Origin: Agromyces sp. G08B096
GTDB lineage: Bacteria > Actinomycetota > Actinomycetes > Actinomycetales > Microbacteriaceae
Length of the DNA: 64,000 nucleotides
Assembly: GCF_040267705.1 (NCBI RefSeq)
Contig: NZ_CP158374.1
Location: 1,488,001-1,552,000, forward strand
Reading direction: 5' to 3'
Shown: piece by piece, positions 54,899 to 63,168 of the stretch
How positions within the stretch are numbered: the first letter of the stretch is position 1
Layout: each line of letters begins with the position of its first letter
Made by a program: the position numbers and the translations under genes
The notes under the pieces: generated by a model
What the model was told of the DNA's origin: nothing
The model's input: only the letters and a program-made list of their open reading frames with translations
Databases searched by the model: none

Positions 54899-54904
54899 TA
54901 GACT
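54899..54904 (+). promoter_or_regulatory. Predicted -10 element upstream of tRNA-Pro and tig
   Basis: TAGACT lies 73 bases before the tRNA-Pro. The tRNA and tig may form one transcript that is processed at the tRNA. Confidence 0.4.
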
Positions 54905-54977
54905 TTCCGGGGTCCATCCGCGCACCGGCCTGTTTCGGCATGCTCGCGCGGACGGGCCGACGAGTTGAGTAGCGACT

Positions 54978-55052
54978 CGGGGCGTAGCTCAGCTTGGCTA
55001 GAGCGCCCGCTTTGGGAGCGGGAGGTCGCAGGTTCGAATCCTGTCGCCCCGA
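54978..55052 (+). tRNA. tRNA-Pro (TGG)
   Basis: Acceptor CGGGGCG/CGCCCCG, anticodon stem CCCGC/GCGGG around TTTGGGA, T-arm GCAGGTTCGAATCCTGT. The anticodon TGG reads proline CCA/CCG. CCA is not encoded. Confidence 0.96.
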
Positions 55053-55102
55053 CGAGTCGTCCAGGCTCGACACGAACTTCCACACAACAGGAGATCTTCC
55101 CC

Positions 55103-56575
55103 ATGCCGACCACTTCGGTTGAGAAGCTGAGCCCGACGCGCGCCAAGCTCACCATCTCGGTGACGCCCGAGGAGCTGAAGCCCAGCATCGCCCACGCGTA
55201 CGAGCACATCGCCGAGCAGATCAACGTCCCCGGCTTCCGCAAGGGCAAGGTCCCTGCGCCGGTCATCGACCAGCGGGTCGGCAAGGCCGCCGTGCTCGAG
55301 CACGCCGTGAACGAGGGCCTCGACGGGTTCTACCGCGCCGCCGTCGCCGAGCACGAGCTGCGCCCGCTCGGCCGCCCCGCGGCCGACATCGTCGAATGGC
55401 CGAACGAGAAGGACTTCTCGGGCGACCTGCTGCTCTCCATCGAGGTCGACGTCCGCCCCGAGATCGAGCTGCCCGCATACGAGGGCCTCGAGGTCACCGT
55501 CGACGACGTCGCCATCGGCGACGACGAGGTGAACGAGGAGCTCGAGCGACTCCGCAGCCGCTTCGGCACGCTCATCACCGTCGACCGTCCGGCCAAGTCG
55601 GGCGACTTCGTCACGCTCGACCTCGTCGCGACCATCGACGGCGCCGAGGTTGACACTGCGAGCGGCATCTCCTACGAGGTCGGTTCGGGCGAGCTGCTCG
55701 AGGGCATCGACGAGGCGCTCGACTCGCTGACCGCAGGCGAGACGACGACGTTCGCGTCGAAGCTCCTCGGCGGCGAGCACGAGGGCGAGACCGCCGAGAT
55801 CACCGTCACCGTCACCGCCGTCAAGGAGCGCGAGCTTCCCGAGGCCGACGACGACTTCGCGCAGATCGCGAGCGAGTTCGACACCCTCGCCGAGCTCACC
55901 GACTCCCTCAAGGAGCAGGTCGCCCGCAACAAGACCTTCGGCCAGGGCACCCAGGCTCGCGACCTCTTCGTCGAGAAGCTGCTCGAACTGGTCGACGTCC
56001 CCGTCGCCGACAGCGTCATCGAGGACGAGGTGCACCGCCACCTCGAGAGTGAGAACCGCCTCGAGGACGACGAGCACCGCGCCGAGGTGACCGAGGCCAG
56101 CACGAAGGCGTTCAAGACGCAGATCGTGCTCGACAAGATCGCCGAGGCCGAGGACGTCAAGGTCAGCCAGGAGGAGCTCACGCAGTACCTCGTGCAGGGC
56201 GCCGCGCAGTACGGCATGGACCCGAACGAGTTCGTGCAGATCCTCAGCCAGCAGGGCCAGATTCCCGCGATGGTCGGCGAGGTCGCCCGCAACAAGGCGC
56301 TCGCGATCGCGCTCGGCAAGGCCAAGGTGACGGATGCCTCGGGCAACCCGGTCGACCTCTCGGAGTTCACCGCCGTTCCCGGTGACGACGAGGCCGAAGC
56401 TGAGGCCGAAGTCGTCGAGCAGGCCGAGGAGATCGTCGAGGAGGCCGAGGCCGCCGAGGCGAAGCCCGCGCCGAAGAAGCGCGCCGGGAAGAAGGCCGCC
56501 GCAGACGAGGGCGACGCGCCCGCCGAGAAGAAGCCCGCGCGCAAGCGCGCCGCGAAGTCGGCCGACGCCGAGTAG
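55103..56575 (+). CDS. tig: Trigger factor chaperone/peptidyl-prolyl isomerase
   Basis: A 490-residue ribosome-associated chaperone. The ribosome-docking signature [11 protein letters not shown] is at about residues 43-53. The FKBP-like PPIase domain (about 165-240: [16 protein letters not shown]) and the C-terminal helical arms follow. A 40-residue Lys/Ala/Glu tail ([21 protein letters not shown]) is added, common in actinobacteria. A GGAGA ribosome-binding site precedes the ATG. Trigger factor next to clpP and clpX is a classic arrangement for folding/proteolysis genes. Confidence 0.96.
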   Translation: MPTTSVEKLSPTRAKLTISVTPEELKPSIAHAYEHIAEQINVPGFRKGKVPAPVIDQRVGKAAVLEHAVNEGLDGFYRAAVAEHELRPLGRPAADIVEWPNEKDFSGDLLLSIEVDVRPEIELPAYEGLEVTVDDVAIGDDEVNEELERLRSRFGTLITVDRPAKSGDFVTLDLVATIDGAEVDTASGISYEVGSGELLEGIDEALDSLTAGETTTFASKLLGGEHEGETAEITVTVTAVKERELPEADDDFAQIASEFDTLAELTDSLKEQVARNKTFGQGTQARDLFVEKLLELVDVPVADSVIEDEVHRHLESENRLEDDEHRAEVTEASTKAFKTQIVLDKIAEAEDVKVSQEELTQYLVQGAAQYGMDPNEFVQILSQQGQIPAMVGEVARNKALAIALGKAKVTDASGNPVDLSEFTAVPGDDEAEAEAEVVEQAEEIVEEAEAAEAKPAPKKRAGKKAAADEGDAPAEKKPARKRAAKSADAE

Positions 56576-56586
56576 TCGCCGTACAT

Positions 56587-56616
56587 GAAGGGGCCGGGAG
56601 TGATCCCGGCCCCTTC
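56587..56616 (+). terminator. Terminator hairpin after tig
   Basis: GAAGGGGCCGGGA and TCCCGGCCCCTTC are perfect 13-base arms around the loop GTGA, 11 bases after the stop. A T-run is lacking. This hairpin also rules out an upstream start for the TPR gene. Confidence 0.85.
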
Positions 56617-56638
56617 GCCGTCCCGGGAGGAACGCACC

Positions 56639-57133
56639 ATGCACGACTGGCAGACGCGGGTCGACGCCGTCTGGCGGGACGCGAACGCGCTCGGCGACGA
56701 CGCGGTGCTCGAGCGGATCGCGGCGCTCGCGGCGGAGCTGCCCGCCGACGACCCCCGCGGTCCCTTCGAGCTCGCCGGCGCCTACGACTCCGCCGGCCGC
56801 GAGGCCGAGGCGGAGCCGCACTACCGCCGTGCGCTCGAGTCGGGGCTCGGCGGCCGGCAGCGGGTGGAGTGCCTCATCCAGCTCGCCTCGACCCTGAGGA
56901 ACCTCGGGCGGCCTGAGGAGTCCATCGCCCTCCTCGACGAGGCGGCGCGGGAGCCGCACGACCTCGGGGACGCGGTTTCCGCCTTCCGCGCGCTGGCCCT
57001 CACGAGCGCGGGGCGCCCCGACGCCGCGGCATCCGTCGCCCTCGCCGTCCTCGCTGCGCACCTGCCCCAGTACGGCCGCGCGGTCGCCGCGTACGCGGCG
57101 GAACTCGACTCGGGCGACGCGCCATCCGCCTAG
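56639..57133 (+). CDS. Tetratricopeptide-repeat protein
   Basis: A 164-residue all-helical protein made of TPR-like pairs (PFELAGAYDSAGREAEAEPHYRRALESG, QRVECLIQLASTLRNLGRPEESIALLDEA, VSAFRALALTSAGRPDAAASVALAVLAAH). It probably mediates protein contacts; no enzyme motif is present. The ATG at 56639 follows a GGGAGG ribosome-binding site. It lies between tig and clpP1. Its stop codon overlaps the predicted ClgR box of clpP1. Confidence 0.85.
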   Translation: MHDWQTRVDAVWRDANALGDDAVLERIAALAAELPADDPRGPFELAGAYDSAGREAEAEPHYRRALESGLGGRQRVECLIQLASTLRNLGRPEESIALLDEAAREPHDLGDAVSAFRALALTSAGRPDAAASVALAVLAAHLPQYGRAVAAYAAELDSGDAPSA

Positions 57134-57140
57134 GGCGAAC
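57127..57140. promoter_or_regulatory. ClgR-type operator upstream of clpP1P2
   Basis: Read on the minus strand the site is GTTCGC-CCTAG-GCG, which matches the ClgR box GTTCGC-N5-GCG described for Streptomyces clp genes. On the plus strand it reads CGCCTAGGGCGAAC. It lies about 28 bases upstream of the predicted -10 TAGATT, where an activator could sit. Confidence 0.55.
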
Positions 57141-57167
57141 ACCCCCGTTCGGCCGTGTTGCACCGGA

Positions 57168-57173
57168 TAGATT
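57168..57173 (+). promoter_or_regulatory. Predicted -10 element of clpP1
   Basis: TAGATT lies 33 bases before the clpP1 ATG at 57207. The resulting start near 57180 argues against the in-frame GTG at 57177 as the start codon. Confidence 0.5.
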
Positions 57174-57206
57174 CGAGTGAACGTGACAACGAACGGAGCG
57201 AATTCC

Positions 57207-57794
57207 ATGGCCGAACCGACACTGCAGCCCGGTGTGTTCGATCGACTGCTGAAGGACCGCATCATCTGGCTCGGCTCCGAGGTGCGCGACGACAACGCCA
57301 ACGAGATCGCCGCCAAGCTGCTGCTCCTCGCCGCCGAGGACCCCAAGAAGGACATCTACCTCTACGTCAACTCGCCCGGCGGCTCGATCACGGCCGGCAT
57401 GGCCATCTACGACACCATGCAGTTCGTGCCGAACGACATCGTCACCGTGGGCATCGGCATGGCGGCCTCCATGGGCCAGCTGCTGCTCACCGCCGGCACC
57501 AAGGGCAAGCGGTACATCACGCCGAACGCGCGCGTCCTGCTGCACCAGCCGCACGGCGGCTTCGGCGGTACCGCGAGCGACATCCAGACCCAGGCGCAGC
57601 TCATCCTCGACATGAAGAAGCGGCTCGCGGAGATCACGGCGGCGCAAACCGGCAAGACGGTCGAGCAGATCAACCGCGACGGCGACCGCGACCGCTGGTT
57701 CTCCGCCGAGGAGGCGCTCGAGTACGGCTTCGTCGACCACATCCGCGAGTCCGCGCTCGACGTGTCGGGCGGCGGCGGAACCGACCAGGCCTGA
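57207..57794 (+). CDS. clpP1: ClpP protease subunit 1
   Basis: A 195-residue serine protease subunit of the Clp degradation chamber. The triad is visible: serine in [10 protein letters not shown], histidine in VLLHQPHGG, aspartate in [12 protein letters not shown]. The start at 57207 ([15 protein letters not shown]) has a CGGAG ribosome-binding site. The next gene is the second ClpP; actinobacterial ClpP1 and ClpP2 assemble as mixed rings. clpX lies downstream. Confidence 0.95.
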   Translation: MAEPTLQPGVFDRLLKDRIIWLGSEVRDDNANEIAAKLLLLAAEDPKKDIYLYVNSPGGSITAGMAIYDTMQFVPNDIVTVGIGMAASMGQLLLTAGTKGKRYITPNARVLLHQPHGGFGGTASDIQTQAQLILDMKKRLAEITAAQTGKTVEQINRDGDRDRWFSAEEALEYGFVDHIRESALDVSGGGGTDQA

Positions 57795-57813
57795 GAAGAG
57801 AGAGAACGATCGA

Positions 57814-58482
57814 ATGAACATTCCTGCTTTCGGCGGCACCGCCTTCTCGGGCACGCAGGCGCCCGGTTCGCGCTACATCCTGCCGAGCTTCGAGGAGCGC
57901 ACGGCCTACGGGTTCAAGCGTCAGGACCCGTACGCGAAGCTCTTCGAGGACCGCATCATCTTCCTCGGTGTCCAGGTCGACGACGCGTCGGCCGACGACA
58001 TCATGGCCCAGCTGCTGGTCCTCGAGTCGATGGACCCCGACCGCGACATCATGATGTACATCAACTCGCCCGGTGGCTCGTTCACGGCGATGACGGCGAT
58101 CTACGACACGATGCAGTACATCCGCCCGCAGATCCAGACCGTCGTGCTCGGCCAGGCGGCTTCTGCGGCCGCGGTCATCGCGGCGGCCGGCACGCCGGGT
58201 CGCCGGCTCGCGCTGCCCAACGCCCGCATCCTGATCCACCAGCCCGCGATGGGCGAGGCCGGTCACGGTCAGGCGTCGGACATCGAGATCCAGGCGGCCG
58301 AGATCCTGCGCATGCGCACGTGGCTGGAGGAGACGCTCGCCAAGCACTCCAACCGGACGCAGGAGCAGGTGAACACCGACATCGACCGCGACAAGATCCT
58401 GTCGGCCGAGGAGGCGCTCGAGTACGGCCTCATCGACCAGGTGCTGAACTCGCGGAAGACGCTCCCGGCGCTCACCCGCTGA
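57814..58482 (+). CDS. clpP2: ClpP protease subunit 2
   Basis: A 222-residue ClpP subunit with triad serine in GQAASAAAVI, histidine in RILIHQPAMG and aspartate in QVNTDIDRDK. It has a longer N-terminal segment than ClpP1 (NIPAFGGTAFSGTQAPGSRYILPSFEERTAYG), typical of the second actinobacterial subunit. It starts 19 bp after clpP1 with an AGAGAGAG ribosome-binding site and is co-transcribed with it. Confidence 0.95.
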   Translation: MNIPAFGGTAFSGTQAPGSRYILPSFEERTAYGFKRQDPYAKLFEDRIIFLGVQVDDASADDIMAQLLVLESMDPDRDIMMYINSPGGSFTAMTAIYDTMQYIRPQIQTVVLGQAASAAAVIAAAGTPGRRLALPNARILIHQPAMGEAGHGQASDIEIQAAEILRMRTWLEETLAKHSNRTQEQVNTDIDRDKILSAEEALEYGLIDQVLNSRKTLPALTR

Positions 58483-58495
58483 CGCACTTCCACGC

Positions 58496-59246
58496 ATGCA
58501 CGCGGCGGACGACTGGCTGGACGACAGCCGGATCGTCCGCCGCGTCGTCGTCGACGGGGCGGTCGAGCTCGATCCGGACACCTGGCCCCTCACCGTACCC
58601 GCGGTCGCCCAGGTCGTCCGCGAGGGGCTCGACCTCGGTCCGGGGCTGACCTTCCTCGTCGGCGAGAACGGCAGCGGCAAGTCCACCCTGATCGAGGGCC
58701 TGGCGATGGCGTACGGACTGCCCGCCGAGGGCGGCAGCACCAAACGGCGGCCGTGCGACTCGGCCGTCGGAGTCGCCGCTCGGCTCCTGGCTGCGCGTCG
58801 AACGGCGAGCGGGGACGCCCCGGCGGGGCTTCTTCCTCCGCGCCGAGACGATGCACGGGTACGCGACCTACCTCGACGACCTCGGCGGTCCGAGCGGGGG
58901 CCTGCATGAGCTGAGCCACGGCGAGTCGTTCAATCGGATGCTCGACGAGCAGCTGAACCATCCCGGCTACGCGCCGGGGTTCGCCTGCCTCGACGAGCCG
59001 GAGGCGGGTCTCTCGTTCGGCTCGCTGCTGCGCTGGGTGGGCTCCTTGCACGAGATGACCCGTCGCGGTGCGCAGGTGGTGTGCGCCACCCACTCGCCCG
59101 TGCTCGCCGCCGTGCCGGGCGCCACGATCCTCGAGCTCGGGGAGTGGGGCATCCGGCGCACCACGTGGGACGAACTGGAGCTCGTCGCGCACTGGCGGTC
59201 CTACCTCGCCGATCCGGCGCGGTACCTGCGCCACCTGCTCGACTGA
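58496..59246 (+). pseudogene. Frameshifted predicted ATPase gene (AAA, ABC-type fold)
   Basis: The N-terminal part is frame-open from the ATG at 58496 and holds Walker A VGENGSGKST. The C-terminal part, in another frame, ends at 59246 with the signature ELSHGES, Walker B ACLDEPEAGLS and ATHSPVLAAVPGA. Between them the first frame leaves the expected sequence after EGGST. If one A of the AAA at about 58742-58744 is dropped, the frames join as EGGSTNGGRATRPSESPLGSWLRVE and on to RRGFFLRAETMHGYATYL. The restored protein would be 249 residues, the size of such small DNA-end or SMC-like predicted ATPases. Either a recent mutation, a sequencing error, or programmed slippage. Confidence 0.85.
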
Positions 59247-59314
59247 TTCGCCCAGGGCGTACGCGCGTCCGCCACGAATCTGCGCGGCTCCGCCGCAACG
59301 CCGCCCGCACGGGT

Positions 59315-59320
59315 TAGGCT
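59315..59320 (+). promoter_or_regulatory. Predicted -10 element of clpX
   Basis: TAGGCT lies 36 bases before the ATG at 59351; the leader carries GAGGGAGGA. clpX therefore probably has its own promoter after the broken ATPase gene. Confidence 0.5.
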
Positions 59321-59350
59321 CGGAACAGACGCGTCGAGAGGGAGGATGCG

Positions 59351-60625
59351 ATGGCACGCATCGGGGAGAGCGCCGACCTGCTGAAGTGCTCGTTCTGCGG
59401 AAAGAGCCAGAAGCAGGTCCAGCAGCTCATCGCCGGTCCCGGCGTCTACATCTGCGACGAGTGCGTCGAGCTGTGCAACGAGATCATCGAGGAGCGGCTC
59501 GCCGAGGCCGGCGAGACCGAGTCGGGCGAGTTCGAGCTGCCGAAGCCGAAGGAGATCTTCGCCTTCCTCGAGGAGTACGTCATCGGGCAGGAGGCGGCGA
59601 AGCGGTCGCTCGCCGTGGCCGTCTACAACCACTACAAGCGGGTGCGGGCCAAGCAGACGATCACGTCGGCCGACCACCGCGACGACGTCGAGCTCGCCAA
59701 GTCCAACATCCTGCTCATCGGTCCCACGGGCTGCGGCAAGACGTACCTCGCGCAGACGTTGGCCCGCCAGCTGAACGTGCCGTTCGCCGTGGCCGACGCG
59801 ACCGCGCTGACCGAGGCCGGGTACGTCGGCGAAGACGTCGAGAACATCCTGCTGAAGCTCATCCAGGCGGCCGACTACGACGTCAAGCGCGCTGAGACGG
59901 GCATCATCTACATCGACGAGGTCGACAAGATCGCGCGGAAGGCCGAGAACCCGTCGATCACGAGGGATGTCTCGGGCGAGGGCGTGCAGCAGGCGCTGCT
60001 GAAGATCCTCGAGGGCACGGTCGCCTCGGTGCCGCCGCAGGGCGGCCGCAAGCACCCGCATCAGGAGTTCATCCAGATCGACACGACGAACGTCCTGTTC
60101 ATCGTTGCGGGTGCCTTCGCCGGGCTGGAGGACATCATCTCCTCGCGGGCCGGCAAGCGGGGCATCGGCTTCGGTGCGCCGCTGCACAGCAAGAACGATC
60201 AGGCCGATATTTTCAGCGAGGTCCTTCCCGAGGATCTCCACAAGTTCGGCCTCATCCCCGAGTTCATCGGTCGTCTGCCCGTCGTCACGACCGTGTCGCC
60301 GCTCGACCGTGATGCCCTGATGGAGATCCTCACCGAGCCGAAGAATGCGCTGGTGAAGCAGTACCAGCGCATGTTCGAGCTCGACGGGGTGCAGCTGGAC
60401 TTCGAGCAGGAGGCGCTCGAGGCGATCGCCGACCTGGCGGTGCTCCGTCAGACGGGCGCCCGCGGCCTTCGCGCGATCATGGAGGAGGTGCTCGGCCCGA
60501 TCATGTTCGAGGTGCCGAGCACGACCGGTGTCGCCCGCGTGGTCGTCACCCGTGCCGCTGTGCTGGACAATGCCGCGCCGACCATCGTGCCGCAGAAGCC
60601 GCGACGCGCGGAGAAGTCGGCCTAG
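59351..60625 (+). CDS. clpX: ATP-dependent Clp protease ATP-binding subunit ClpX
   Basis: A 424-residue AAA+ unfoldase that feeds substrates into ClpP1P2. The N-terminal zinc-binding domain CSFCGKSQ...[10 protein letters not shown] recruits substrates and adaptors. The Walker A motif is [16 protein letters not shown], Walker [14 protein letters not shown], sensor blocks and the pore loop GYVGEDVEN follow, and the IGF-type ClpP contact reads KRGIGFGAP. All motifs are intact. RBS GGGAGG. Same strand as clpP1P2. Confidence 0.97.
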   Translation: MARIGESADLLKCSFCGKSQKQVQQLIAGPGVYICDECVELCNEIIEERLAEAGETESGEFELPKPKEIFAFLEEYVIGQEAAKRSLAVAVYNHYKRVRAKQTITSADHRDDVELAKSNILLIGPTGCGKTYLAQTLARQLNVPFAVADATALTEAGYVGEDVENILLKLIQAADYDVKRAETGIIYIDEVDKIARKAENPSITRDVSGEGVQQALLKILEGTVASVPPQGGRKHPHQEFIQIDTTNVLFIVAGAFAGLEDIISSRAGKRGIGFGAPLHSKNDQADIFSEVLPEDLHKFGLIPEFIGRLPVVTTVSPLDRDALMEILTEPKNALVKQYQRMFELDGVQLDFEQEALEAIADLAVLRQTGARGLRAIMEEVLGPIMFEVPSTTGVARVVVTRAAVLDNAAPTIVPQKPRRAEKSA

Positions 60626-60678
60626 GTACCGTCGTCGGCGCGTCGGCGCGCCGGCGCGCCGGCGTCACGTTCGCCCCG

Positions 60679-60963
60679 TCAGTCGAACACGCGCAGAAGC
60701 CGCCAGCGACGGCCGTCGTGGCCGACGTCGAAGACATGCGTCTCGCCGTCCTCGGCGCTCGCCTGGAAGCGCCAGCCCGCGATGGCGAGCGGACCGTGCC
60801 CGGGGGTCACGTCGTGCCCGGCGAACGGCTCCCACCACTCAGCCGGGCCGACGAGCGGGGTCGGCATGTCGGTCACGCGGAAGCGCCGAGCCCGCCAGAC
60901 GAGGCGCTCGGGCTCGCCGCTCTCGGCCGCCCACAGCTCCACGAACTCCTGCACTCGGGGCAC
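60679..60963 (-). CDS. DUF6504-like small protein
   Basis: A 94-residue protein with RVQEFVELWAAESGEPERLVWRARRFRV at the front, PAEWWEPFAG in the middle, and a C-terminal RRWRLLRVFD. This pattern, with WRARRF, WW and WRLxRVxD blocks, resembles the DUF6504 family that is often found next to imuB/dnaE2-type mutagenesis genes in actinobacteria. Those partners are not in this window. It starts at GTG 60963 with a GAGG site. A LexA-type palindrome lies 16 bases upstream, in line with an SOS role. Function remains unknown. Confidence 0.7.
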   Translation of the reverse strand: MPRVQEFVELWAAESGEPERLVWRARRFRVTDMPTPLVGPAEWWEPFAGHDVTPGHGPLAIAGWRFQASAEDGETHVFDVGHDGRRWRLLRVFD

Positions 60964-60974
60964 GGCATACCTCG

Positions 60975-60996
60975 CATTCGAACAGATATTCGAATG
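60975..60996. promoter_or_regulatory. LexA-type SOS box upstream of the DUF6504-like gene
   Basis: The core CGAAC-AGAT-ATTCG (60979-60992) differs by one base from the actinobacterial SOS box CGAAC-N4-GTTCG. It lies within the larger inverted repeat CATTCGAA/TTCGAATG with a 6-base spacer. The minus strand reads CGAAT-ATCT-GTTCG. It sits 16-29 bases before the GTG. Confidence 0.6.
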
Positions 60997-61069
60997 CTAG
61001 CACCGCGACGGGCGCGCTTCGACGTCCGAACGTGCCGGGATTCCGGACGAGCGCTCGAGGGCTGCGACG

Positions 61070-62179
61070 TCAGGCGAGGTCGTCGTCGGTGCGGGCGCCG
61101 AAGACGATCTCGTCCCAGCTGGGCATCGACGCGCGACCCTTGCGGCCGGCGTTCCGACCGGACCCGGTGGACGCCTTGCTCCAGAGTGAGCGGGCCGCCG
61201 CGCCCGGCGACTCCTCCGGCGGAGCGGTCTCAGGGGTCGGGGCGGACTCGGCGGCCGGCTGCGCGTGCACAGGCCGGGACGGCGACTCAGGCGCCACGGG
61301 AGCGGAGGGCAGCGGCTGCTGTTCGCCGGTCGCGGCTTCGCGCTCACCGCGGCGCCGGCGGAGCGCTTCGAGCAGGTCGGCCGTCTCGCCGTGGGCCTGG
61401 GCGGGTTCGTCGGCCCGCTTGATCGCGGCGCGGGTCACCGCGGGGCTCGAGGGCTGCGGCGCGAGCGGGGTGGGCCGGCCGTACGGCAGCGGCTCGAGCT
61501 GCGGCTGTGTGTCCTGGTCGGAGCCCGGCTCGGCCTCCTCGAAGGTGAACGCGCCGCTGTCGAACCGCGACTGGTCGGGGTCGCCGCCGACGGCTCGCAG
61601 GCGGGGGATCAGCCCGTCCTTCAGCTCGCCCTGCTGCGAGAGGGTGATCGCCTCGGAGTTGATCGGCTGCAGTGCGCGGCGACGGAGGTCGAAGCTCCAG
61701 CGTGCGTCGTGGTCGATGGTGTCGGCGGTGAACTCGAGCTTGATGATCCAGCCGCGTTCCTCGTCCTTCCAGCTCGCCCAGCGTTCGCCGTGGGCATCGA
61801 GCTTCGCGAGGCGTTCCCGGATCACCGTGCCGAACGAGAGGGGCTCGTCGGCCGGGTCGACGTCGCCCGCGACGTGCACGGGCACCGCCAGCGCGGAGGT
61901 CACCATGTGTTCGCGCTCGGCGATCACCGGACCCTCGAACCGCCGGATGTAGTCGACGGACGCGCCGGTGAGCCGCGCCACCTCCTCGGCGGAGAGCCCG
62001 GAGCGGATCTGGGCCTGCACCTCGCGGGGCGAGAGCTTCGGGCCCTGGTGGGTCTCGGGCTGCGCCTGGCGGATCCGCGACTGCAGCACGTCGTCGATCT
62101 CGATCCGGAAGCGCGCGCCATCTTCGGAGGCGGCGACGAGTGCGCCGTTCTCCACGCCGATCACCTTGAGTTCTTGCAT
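61070..62179 (-). CDS. sepH: Septation protein SepH (DUF3071)
   Basis: A 369-residue cell-division regulator that binds FtsZ and stimulates its assembly in Streptomyces and mycobacteria. Residues 1-170 are the conserved DUF3071 domain, including VGVENGALVAASEDGARFRI, a helix-turn-helix LSPREVQAQIRSGLSAEEVARLTG and FEGPVIAEREH. The C-terminal half is low-complexity, Pro/Glu/Ala rich, ending in a short conserved MPSWDEIVFGARTDDD. Divergent from the DUF4193 gene across 194 bp containing direct repeats. Confidence 0.92.
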   Translation of the reverse strand: MQELKVIGVENGALVAASEDGARFRIEIDDVLQSRIRQAQPETHQGPKLSPREVQAQIRSGLSAEEVARLTGASVDYIRRFEGPVIAEREHMVTSALAVPVHVAGDVDPADEPLSFGTVIRERLAKLDAHGERWASWKDEERGWIIKLEFTADTIDHDARWSFDLRRRALQPINSEAITLSQQGELKDGLIPRLRAVGGDPDQSRFDSGAFTFEEAEPGSDQDTQPQLEPLPYGRPTPLAPQPSSPAVTRAAIKRADEPAQAHGETADLLEALRRRRGEREAATGEQQPLPSAPVAPESPSRPVHAQPAAESAPTPETAPPEESPGAAARSLWSKASTGSGRNAGRKGRASMPSWDEIVFGARTDDDLA

Positions 62180-62260
62180 CGCGACAAGCCCTTCCGTGCT
62201 TTCGTCTCCGCCCAAGGATGCCACGCCCGCAGGCCGACCGCGGGAATAGCCCGGGCGTGC

Positions 62261-62333
62261 CGGAAGTTGCACGAGTGACCGGTCGGAGCGACCACCGCGG
62301 AAGTTTGCCAATGACCGGCTTTTCGTGCAAACT
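62261..62333. promoter_or_regulatory. Direct repeats and inverted repeat in the sepH/DUF4193 intergenic region
   Basis: Two related 21-22-base units start with CGGAAGTT and end with TGACCGG (62261-62282 and 62298-62318), 37 bases apart. The second contains AGTTTGC (62302-62308), which is inverted as GCAAACT at 62327-62333. The TTGCCA in the second unit and CAAACT downstream, 17 bases apart, could be a -35/-10 pair for the DUF4193 gene, giving a promoter embedded in repeats. No known regulator is identified. Confidence 0.55.
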
Positions 62334-62373
62334 ATGGCCGCCGAATTCTCGGCGCCACGAAGAATGGATGGGC

Positions 62374-62667
62374 ATGGCAACGGATTACGACGCACCGCGG
62401 AAGACCGAAGACGACTCCGAGTCGATCGAGGCCCTCAAGGAGCGCGTTCCCGACAAGCTCTCGGGACAGGTCGACGTCGAAGACGCCGACAACCCCGGCA
62501 GCTTCGACCTGGCCGGAGCCGACCTGTCCGACGTCGAGCTCGACGTCGTCGTGCTCCCGCCGCAGGCGGATGAGTTCACCTGTGTGAGCTGCTTCCTCGT
62601 GAAGCATCGCTCGCAGATCGACCACGAGACCAAGCTCGGACCGATCTGCCTGGAGTGCGCCTCCTGA
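62374..62667 (+). CDS. DUF4193 family protein
   Basis: A 97-residue acidic protein (MATDYDAPRKTEDDSESIEALKE) with two CxxC pairs, TCVSCFLVKHRSQ and GPICLECAS, suggesting a zinc ribbon. This family is universal in actinobacteria and lies next to dut. Function unknown. The start ATG at 62374 is chosen because the family begins MATDYDAPRK; an ATG two codons earlier is possible. The ribosome-binding site is weak. Confidence 0.9.
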   Translation: MATDYDAPRKTEDDSESIEALKERVPDKLSGQVDVEDADNPGSFDLAGADLSDVELDVVVLPPQADEFTCVSCFLVKHRSQIDHETKLGPICLECAS

Positions 62668-62668
62668 G

Positions 62669-63130
62669 CTAGTCGGTCGTCTCCGCATCGGGCCGCCGCG
62701 ATCCATTGATCGCGGCGGCCAGTTCGTTGGGCCGTCGGCTCGAGACGAGCCAGTAGGGCGTCGGGTCGGCGGGGTCGGCGATGGGGATCCGCACGACGGG
62801 GCGGATCCATCCTCGGATGACGAGGAACGCCCGGGCGTCGAGGCCGGTGCCGAGCTCGGTACGGGCTGCGTCGCCTTCGGCCGCCACCGCCTCGCCGGTC
62901 AGGGCCGTGGCGATCTCTGCCCGGCCCGCTCGCAGGCGCCCGTCCGCCACCTCGACGACCGGTGCGGTGAGCGAGAGCGCCCCCACCCCGCCGAGGTAGA
63001 GCACGAGGCCGGTGACGATGCCGGCGGGCAGCGAGACCGGCGCCAGCACCAGGATGCTGGCGGGGATGAGCAGCAGGCTCGAGACGTAGATCCACGGTGA
63101 CGGCCACATGCGCTCGCGATAGTCGGGCAT
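62669..63130 (-). CDS. DUF3093 family membrane protein
   Basis: A 153-residue protein with two adjacent N-terminal hydrophobic segments (WIYVSSLLLIPASILVLAPVSLPAGIVTGLVLYLGGVGAL), followed by a soluble beta-rich domain (VVEVADGRLRAGRAEIATALTGEAVA; PTPYWLVSSRRPNELAAAI). Matches the actinobacterial DUF3093 family beside dut. Function unknown. Its stop lies one base from the DUF4193 stop, so the two converge. Confidence 0.88.
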   Translation of the reverse strand: MPDYRERMWPSPWIYVSSLLLIPASILVLAPVSLPAGIVTGLVLYLGGVGALSLTAPVVEVADGRLRAGRAEIATALTGEAVAAEGDAARTELGTGLDARAFLVIRGWIRPVVRIPIADPADPTPYWLVSSRRPNELAAAINGSRRPDAETTD

Positions 63131-63156
63131 GGCTCTATTCGACCAGACTTCTGCAC

Positions 63157-63168
63157 TACCCTCGAACG
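63157..63168 (+). promoter_or_regulatory. Predicted leaderless promoter of dut
   Basis: TACCCT at 63157-63162 followed by 6 bases and the GTG at 63169. Confidence 0.5.

Noticed and set aside
56585..56638. ATG at 56585 as the start of the TPR protein
   Set aside because: It lies inside the trigger factor terminator hairpin, and the peptide before MHDWQ is not protein-like. The ATG at 56639 has a GGGAGG site.
57177..57206. GTG at 57177 as the clpP1 start
   Set aside because: The predicted -10 ends at 57173, so transcription would begin at or after this codon. The ATG at 57207 has a ribosome-binding site and gives the normal ClpP1 N-terminus.
60632..60668. GC-rich palindromic stretch between clpX and the DUF6504-like gene as a bidirectional terminator
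   Set aside because: The repeats of CGGCGCG allow several overlapping foldings and none is clearly a single hairpin. Too ambiguous to list.
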